From assembly GCA_030403585.1 (NCBI GenBank), contig JAUEPE010000021.1, forward strand, positions 41,809 to 105,808: a DNA stretch of 64,000 nt, read 5' to 3'. Positions 59,404 through 64,000 of this stretch are shown piece by piece; the stretch's first letter is position 1; each line of letters opens with the position of its first letter. The stretch is from Frankia sp. RB7. GTDB lineage: Bacteria > Pseudomonadota > Alphaproteobacteria > Rhizobiales > Xanthobacteraceae. The position numbers were made by a program, and so were the translations under genes. The notes under the pieces were generated by a model. That model was not told where the DNA came from, made no database searches, and saw only the letters and a list, made by a program, of their open reading frames with translations.

Positions 59404-60189
59404 ATGTCGGATACAGCCGACGCGGCCAGCGGCCCCGTGCTCGAAATCGATGGTGCGCGCGCCACCATCCGCTTGAACCGGCCGAAGCATCTCAACCGGC
59501 TCCAGGCGGAAGATCTCGGCGAACTGACAAAGCTGTTCGACCGGGTCGAGGCCGATCCCGATATCCGCGTGCTGGTCCTGACCGGCACCGGACGCGCCTT
59601 CTCCGCCGGCTACGATCTCAATTCGGTCGCCGAGCGGGCAGCGAGCGCCAACGAGCAGCAGAGCGCGGGCTCCGCCTTCGAAGTCGTCGTCAACCGGCTG
59701 GAGGACCTCGGGGTACCGACGATCTGCCGGCTCAATGGCGGCGTCTATGGCGGCTCGACCGACCTCGCGCTCGCGTGCGATTTCCGTATCGGCGTCGACA
59801 CCGCCGAGATGTTCATGCCGGCGGCGCGGCTCGGGCTGCACTATTACAGGAGCGGCATCAAACGCTACGTGACGCGGCTCGGCGTCGACAACGCCAAGAA
59901 GCTGTTTCTCACTGCACAGAAGATCAGTGCGCCGGAGATGCTGCGGATCGGCTATCTCACCGCGATGGTGCCGGTGGAGACACTTGACGAGGAGGTCGAC
60001 AAGCTCGCCAACCTTCTCGCCGGCAATGCCCCGAACGCCATGCGCGGCATGAAACGCGCCATCAACGAATTCGCCCGCGGCGAGCTGGATGAGCAAGCCA
60101 CCGACCAGCGCCATCGCGACAGCATGCGCGGCGACGAGATCAAGGAAGGCATCAAGGCGTTTGCAGAGAAGCGGCCGCCGCGGTTTTGA
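59404..60189 (+). CDS. Enoyl-CoA hydratase/isomerase family protein
   Basis: 261 residues. Crotonase fold: oxyanion loop FSAGYDLN and the GGVYGGSTDLALACDFRI motif. ATG 59404 has GGAG 7 bases ahead. Closely follows the channel gene (12 bases), so may be co-transcribed; substrate unknown. Confidence 0.9.
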   Translation: MSDTADAASGPVLEIDGARATIRLNRPKHLNRLQAEDLGELTKLFDRVEADPDIRVLVLTGTGRAFSAGYDLNSVAERAASANEQQSAGSAFEVVVNRLEDLGVPTICRLNGGVYGGSTDLALACDFRIGVDTAEMFMPAARLGLHYYRSGIKRYVTRLGVDNAKKLFLTAQKISAPEMLRIGYLTAMVPVETLDEEVDKLANLLAGNAPNAMRGMKRAINEFARGELDEQATDQRHRDSMRGDEIKEGIKAFAEKRPPRF

Positions 60190-60216
60190 GGGCTGTTTTG
60201 TACAGTCGCACCAAAT

Positions 60217-60256
60217 ATTCGGTGTCGTCCCGGCGAAGGCCGGGACGACACCGAAT
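60217..60256. repeat. Solo hairpin of the MITE-like family
   Basis: Perfect 18-base stem (60217-60234 with 60239-60256) around GAAG; the inner part (TCGTCCCGGC / GCCGGGACGA) equals the terminal hairpin of the 47276-47400 element. Sits between convergent genes and may act as a terminator. Confidence 0.7.
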
Positions 60257-60272
60257 GTGAGGCCTGTCGCCC

Positions 60273-60917
60273 TCACTCACCCACAGCCGCGGTGTGCTGC
60301 GCGGCCATCTCGTCATCCGCCGCGTTGATACGCTGGAACGCGGGCCGCGACGTAATCCGCTCGCTATAACGGACGAACACATCCTTCTTCGGCACGATAC
60401 CGAACGTCATGGTCCAGTTGAACGCGACGCCCCACAGGATATCGGCGGCGGTCATCTTCTCGCCGAGCAGATACGGTCCTTTCGACAGCTGCGCCTCGAG
60501 CGCACCCAGCATGGTGTTGTAATCGGCGTAGGGCGACTGCGTGATCGGCGCAGGCTCGCGCTGCATGAACTTGTCGATCAAAGCCGGCTCGAAGGAGGAG
60601 CCGTAATAGGCGGTCCAGCGCAGGTAAGGACCGCGTAGTGGATCGTCCAGCGCGGGCGTCAGCCCCGCCTGCGGAAGCAAGTCTGCGAGGTAGATGGTGA
60701 TCGCGACCTGCTCGGTCACGAGCGCCGCGCCATGCCGGATCGCCGGCACCTTGCCGAGCGGATTGATGGCGAGATAGGGAGGCTTCCGCTGCTCGCCGTC
60801 CTTCATGTTGAGGACGTGAAGGTTATACGGCGCGCCGAGCTCCTCCAGCAGCACCCGCGTGCCGGTGGCGCGACTTTGCGGCGAATAATACAGCGTGATG
60901 CGGTTCGGATCGGTCAT
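60273..60917 (-). CDS. Glutathione S-transferase family protein
   Basis: 214 residues. N-terminal thioredoxin-like domain (ITLYYSPQSRATGTRVLLEE) with an S-containing loop, then a helical C-domain (YLLGEKMTAADILWG). Divergent from a second WYL regulator, with a perfect palindrome between, so probably its target. Confidence 0.92.
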   Translation of the reverse strand: MTDPNRITLYYSPQSRATGTRVLLEELGAPYNLHVLNMKDGEQRKPPYLAINPLGKVPAIRHGAALVTEQVAITIYLADLLPQAGLTPALDDPLRGPYLRWTAYYGSSFEPALIDKFMQREPAPITQSPYADYNTMLGALEAQLSKGPYLLGEKMTAADILWGVAFNWTMTFGIVPKKDVFVRYSERITSRPAFQRINAADDEMAAQHTAAVGE

Positions 60918-60963
60918 GGCGGATCTCCCTTGGGCCGGCTTGCGATGGGTGCATCTCTAGCCG

Positions 60964-60994
60964 ACCATACCTGACATCCTATGTCAGGTATGGT
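60964..60994. promoter_or_regulatory. WYL regulator operator (perfect 14-base arms)
   Basis: ACCATACCTGACAT (60964-60977), spacer CCT, ATGTCAGGTATGGT (60981-60994), a perfect inverted repeat in the 87-base region between the divergent GST and regulator genes. Confidence 0.8.
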
Positions 60995-61004
60995 TTAAGG
61001 GATC

Positions 61005-61985
61005 ATGCGCGCGAGCCGGATGTTGTCGATCCTCACCACCCTCCAGGCCAAGGGGCAGGTCACTGCGCCGGAACTTGCAGAGGCCTGCGAGGTCTCGGTG
61101 CGCACGATCTATCGCGACATCGACGCGCTCGCGGCATCCGGCGTTCCCGTTTATGCCGATCGCGGTGCGGAGGGTGGCTACCGCTTGCTCGACGGCTATC
61201 GCGTGCGCCTCAACGGGCTGTCCCAGAGCGAAGCCGGCGCGCTGTTCCTGGCGGGATTACCGGGGCCGGCGGCGGCGCTGGGGCTGGATGCCGCGATGAT
61301 CGCCGCACAGAACAAGCTGATGGCGGCGCTGCCCGCAAATTTACGCGAAGACGCCGGCCGGATGCAGCAGCGCTTTTACCTCGACGCGTCCGGTTGGTTC
61401 GGCGAGACGGACGAGCCAAAGCATCTGCGTGCAATTGCCGGCGCTGCCCTGCGCGGGACGCTCCTCAATATCCGCTATCAGAGCTGGCGCGCCGAGAAAC
61501 AGCGCCGTGTCGCCCCGCTCGGCCTCGTGCTGAAGGGCGGCAACTGGTATCTCGCTGGCCAGGTCGACGGCAGCGTGCGCACCTATCGCATCGCGCGCGT
61601 GCTCGACTGCACGGCGCTCGACGACCGCTTCGATCGCCCCGCCGATTTCAATCTCGTCGCCTATTGGCAGGATGCGACGCTGCGGCTCGAGGCCGAGATG
61701 CATCCGAACGTCGCGATCGTGCGGCTCTCACCACTCGGCGTGAAACTGCTCGATGCGCTGAGCCAGCCTTACGTCAAGGCGCGCACGCAGATCGAAGGGA
61801 CGATCGATGCCGATGGTTGGCGCATCGCAAGGGTGCCGACCGGAAAGACGTCGTGGCATGCCGCAGCCGAGTTGCTGCGGCTCGGGTCCGAGGTCGAGGT
61901 GTTGGAGCCCGCCGATCTCCGCGAGAAGATGGCCGAGATGACGCAGGCGATGGCCGCGCGCTATCGCGCGGCGCGGAAAGCCTGA
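61005..61985 (+). CDS. WYL/YafY-type transcriptional regulator
   Basis: 326 residues. HTH (RMLSILTTLQAKGQVTAPEL and CEVSVRTIYRDIDALAASGV) and a WYL domain (about 140-210, RYQSWRAEKQRRVAPLG then WYLAGQVDGSVRTYRIARV), then a WCX C-terminal extension. Autoregulation via the palindrome just upstream is likely. Confidence 0.93.
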   Translation: MRASRMLSILTTLQAKGQVTAPELAEACEVSVRTIYRDIDALAASGVPVYADRGAEGGYRLLDGYRVRLNGLSQSEAGALFLAGLPGPAAALGLDAAMIAAQNKLMAALPANLREDAGRMQQRFYLDASGWFGETDEPKHLRAIAGAALRGTLLNIRYQSWRAEKQRRVAPLGLVLKGGNWYLAGQVDGSVRTYRIARVLDCTALDDRFDRPADFNLVAYWQDATLRLEAEMHPNVAIVRLSPLGVKLLDALSQPYVKARTQIEGTIDADGWRIARVPTGKTSWHAAAELLRLGSEVEVLEPADLREKMAEMTQAMAARYRAARKA

Positions 61986-62122
61986 CGACGGCGCATCTCG
62001 CCGCAACCGACGAAACAATCCTGAAACACGATTCTCCAATCGCAATGTGAACTCATTCGCATCTCAGCTCGACCGAGATGCAGGGACATAACAACGGCTT
62101 CGCGCCACACTGGAGAATGAAA

Positions 62123-62359
62123 ATGTTTCGTAAGCTTGCTCTTGGCCTGATCGCCGCCGGTTCGCTCGGCGCTGCCGCTCTCGCGCCCACCGCTGCGTCG
62201 GCGCACGGCTTCCACCACTGGGGCCCCGGCTGGGGCTTCGGCTATGGCGGTCTCTACGTCAACACCGGCGCCAGCAACTGCTACCAGGAACGCGTCGTCC
62301 AGACCCGCCACGGCATGCGCGTCCGCGTCGTTAATGTCTGTGCGTACGGGATCTACTGA
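62123..62359 (+). CDS. Small secreted protein, Gly/Trp-rich
   Basis: 78 residues from ATG 62123 (GGAGA 7 bases ahead; the ATG at 62117 is too close). Signal peptide to about ASA, then GFHHWGPGWGFGYGG and CYQERVVQTRHGMRVRVVNV with two cysteines. Many short proteins of this kind exist in Bradyrhizobium; function unknown. Confidence 0.82.
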   Translation: MFRKLALGLIAAGSLGAAALAPTAASAHGFHHWGPGWGFGYGGLYVNTGASNCYQERVVQTRHGMRVRVVNVCAYGIY

Positions 62360-62376
62360 TATCGGGCCTGCTCGAC

Positions 62377-62412
62377 AAAGCTCCGGTCGCGCTGCGGCCG
62401 GAGCTTTGCTTT
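62377..62412 (+). terminator. Hairpin terminator
   Basis: AAAGCTCCGG (62377-62386) pairs with CCGGAGCTTT (62398-62407) and is followed by GCTTTGAG. It lies between convergent genes, so it may work for both. Confidence 0.75.
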
Positions 62413-62416
62413 GAGC

Positions 62417-63379
62417 CTAAGCGCTCTTCCGATGCCGGCGAAACCAGGTCCAGGTCTCGCGCGTCGTTCTGATATAGCCGCGCCCGCGATAGACGATTTC
62501 ACCATCGACGATTCCGTTCAGCTTCGGCAGCGCGTGAAATGGGATCGAAGGATAGGCGTGGTGCTCGACGTGGTAGGGCATGTTCCACGCAATCCATTTA
62601 ACGATCGCACCGGTGTAGGTCGTGCGGGTGTTCTGGAACGCGCTACGGGTCCGGTCGCAGCCGGTGTGCTCGGCATAGAGATAGGGTCGCAGGAAGAATT
62701 GCCCGATCATCAGCGGCACGATCCAGACCCACAGAAGTAGCGCTGACGAGAACCACAGCGACAATGCGAGCAGCAACGCGTAGGACGCGATATGGACCCG
62801 CGCCTCAGTCACGATGGTGCCGCGCTTTTTCTCGGGAATCCAGGGTACGACGACCTTGCCGGTGACGGCATGGCCGAGCATCAGCCGGAGGCGGCCGGCA
62901 ACCTGGAGCAATCCGCTGTAGGCGATCGCGAGTTGCGTATCGGATGTCGGCTTCACGCCGACAATCAGCTCCGGGTCCTTTTCGGGATCCTGGGTGTAAC
63001 GGTGATGGTCCCAGTGGAACAGGCAATAATATTCGTACGGCAGTCCGATGATGAAGGCCGAGAGGTAGCCGACCGCGAGGTTGAGGCCACGACTTCTGAA
63101 CGCGGTCTTGTGCGCAGTCTCATGCACCGCCATGAACAGGAACGCGACGAGATAGCCCTGCACCACCATCAGCGGCAGCGCCCAGAGTACGCCATGGCGC
63201 GACGACACCATCCAGATCAGCACGCCCACCAGCACGATCATGCCGTAATGACCGAGGCTTTGCGCCGCACCCCTGAGGTTCGAGCGCACCGACAATTCGC
63301 GCAGCATCGCCGGGGCCAGAAGCTTCAAGCGATGGCCGGGCTCTGAAACAGTCGCGTCAGTCATGATCGATGCCTGCAT
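62417..63379 (-). CDS. Fatty acid desaturase family protein
   Basis: 320 residues, four or more helices. All three histidine boxes are visible: HETAHKTAF, HWDHHRYT, and HVEHHAYP. A membrane di-iron enzyme that desaturates or hydroxylates acyl or terpenoid chains. The start may be 63379 or the ATG at 63364. Its first ATG overlaps the stop of the upstream hydrolase gene (TAATG). Confidence 0.93.
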   Translation of the reverse strand: MQASIMTDATVSEPGHRLKLLAPAMLRELSVRSNLRGAAQSLGHYGMIVLVGVLIWMVSSRHGVLWALPLMVVQGYLVAFLFMAVHETAHKTAFRSRGLNLAVGYLSAFIIGLPYEYYCLFHWDHHRYTQDPEKDPELIVGVKPTSDTQLAIAYSGLLQVAGRLRLMLGHAVTGKVVVPWIPEKKRGTIVTEARVHIASYALLLALSLWFSSALLLWVWIVPLMIGQFFLRPYLYAEHTGCDRTRSAFQNTRTTYTGAIVKWIAWNMPYHVEHHAYPSIPFHALPKLNGIVDGEIVYRGRGYIRTTRETWTWFRRHRKSA

Positions 63380-64000
63380 TACTTGCTGAGAAGGGCCGCG
63401 ATCTCGGCCTTGAGGAAGGTCTTGTCGCGCGGATTGGTGACGGGATTGCCGGCACGATGACCGTGCAGCGACGGGATCGGATGCAGCACCGCTGATTTCG
63501 CGTTGACCAGCTTGCCGAGCTCGTCTTCGTTGTCGCGGACGTCGAAATAACGATCGGTCGCGCCCGGCATCAGCAGCATGTGCGCCTTGATTGCTGCCAG
63601 CGCACGATCGAAATCGCCGTCGAAGGCCGCGCAGTGGCTGATATCGCCGCGCTGCCAGATGCCGACCTGCGCCAGCAGATCATTGGCGTCGCGTCGCGCA
63701 AACGCCGAGTCCCAGGCGCGGACGAGATAGTCCTCCAGCGATGTGAAACCCGCTTCCCGCCACATCTCTTCGCGATAAAATCCGTGCGACATCGCCCAGC
63801 CGGCATAGACGCGTCCCATGGCGCGATAGCCGGCAATCGGCCTTTCGACGAAGCGTCCGTCGCGAAAGGCGGGATCGCCGGTGAGCGCCCCCTTCACGCT
63901 TTCGAGAAACACGTGATTATAGGGCGCACAGCGCGCGCTGCCACAGACCACCGCGGCACGCTCGACCATGTCAGGGTGCAGCGCCGCCCAGTGATAGGCC
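63379..64000 (-). CDS. Alpha/beta hydrolase, MetX/homoserine acetyltransferase-like, C-terminal part
   Basis: Partial; the 5' end lies beyond base 64000. The frame reads AYHWAALHPDMVERAAVVCG at its visible start, the strand after the nucleophile elbow in MetX-like proteins, and ends with HGHRAGNP, which holds the catalytic His. Not necessarily a homoserine acetyltransferase: many Bradyrhizobium paralogues of this family act on other esters. Translationally coupled to the desaturase. Confidence 0.8.
   Translation of the reverse strand, partial: AYHWAALHPDMVERAAVVCGSARCAPYNHVFLESVKGALTGDPAFRDGRFVERPIAGYRAMGRVYAGWAMSHGFYREEMWREAGFTSLEDYLVRAWDSAFARRDANDLLAQVGIWQRGDISHCAAFDGDFDRALAAIKAHMLLMPGATDRYFDVRDNEDELGKLVNAKSAVLHPIPSLHGHRAGNPVTNPRDKTFLKAEIAALLSK

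Noticed and set aside
1..64000. CRISPR array
   Set aside because: Repeats found here are dispersed palindromes with varying spacing, not regularly spaced direct repeats; no cas genes.
1..64000. tRNA or rRNA genes, integrase or complete insertion sequence
   Set aside because: No cloverleaf-like CCA-ended segment, rRNA motif, integrase or transposase coding sequence was recognised while reading both strands.

Overview
The window is GC-rich alphaproteobacterial chromosome, most likely from Bradyrhizobium or a close relative. The evidence is the lysA / small lipoprotein / argH block next to a TlpA thioredoxin whose cysteine spacing matches Bradyrhizobium TlpA, together with dense ATGA-type overlaps, many aromatic and acyl-CoA catabolic genes, and short palindromic repeats of the kind seen in rhizobial genomes. 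No rRNA, tRNA, CRISPR array, prophage or complete insertion sequence was seen. Gene symbols come from motif recognition only; no database search was run.

Layout. 1-4.6 kb: 3' end of a tannase/feruloyl esterase gene, lysA, an LptM-like lipoprotein, argH, divergent tlpA and a small YjfB-like protein. 4.7-8.4 kb (minus): 3-hydroxyacyl-CoA dehydrogenase, a strong terminator, etfA-etfB, a PduO-type cobalamin adenosyltransferase and a HIG1-like twin-TM protein. 8.5-17.1 kb: BrkB-like membrane protein, hybrid histidine kinase, gluQ, an AlkA-type glycosylase, a DUF2855 / flavin monooxygenase / NHL-protein gene set and an HNH endonuclease. 17.1-23.6 kb: GH1 glycosidase, a GH16 gene lacking its 5' part, two polytopic glycosyltransferases, a DMT exporter and dodecin. 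23.6-31 kb (minus): a peptide/opine-type ABC transporter operon followed by an M20 amidohydrolase. 31-32.1 kb: an AT-richer nucleotidyltransferase-like gene coupled to an unknown gene. 32.3-42 kb: an HtrA-like protein without its catalytic triad, an esterase, DsbA-like oxidoreductase, lrgAB, and several regulator/enzyme pairs.

42.2-52.7 kb is the most coherent metabolic block: pobA, divergent from a TRAP transporter (SBP, small and large permease) and a DUF3237 protein, then an enoyl-CoA hydratase, feruloyl-CoA synthase, SDR dehydrogenase, 4-hydroxybenzoyl-CoA-type thioesterase and an ABC solute-binding protein. Together these suggest uptake and CoA-dependent side-chain shortening of hydroxycinnamates (p-coumarate, ferulate) to 4-hydroxybenzoate or vanillate, with PobA feeding protocatechuate. 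No beta-ketothiolase is present. AT-rich palindromes lie upstream of pobA, of the TRAP genes and of the hydratase.

52.8-64 kb holds two WYL/YafY-type regulators, each divergent from a GST-family gene or operon and each with a CTGnCA...TGTCAG-like palindrome in the shared intergenic region. It also has an orphan membrane-anchored TAXI protein, a cyclic-nucleotide-gated K+ channel, a second enoyl-CoA hydratase, a fatty acid desaturase and a MetX-like hydrolase cut by the window end.

The features most worth a second look are the triad-less HtrA homologue, the nucleotidyltransferase pair, the operator palindromes of the regulator/enzyme pairs, the DUF2855-monooxygenase-NHL gene set, and several families of dispersed palindromes including one MITE-like element.
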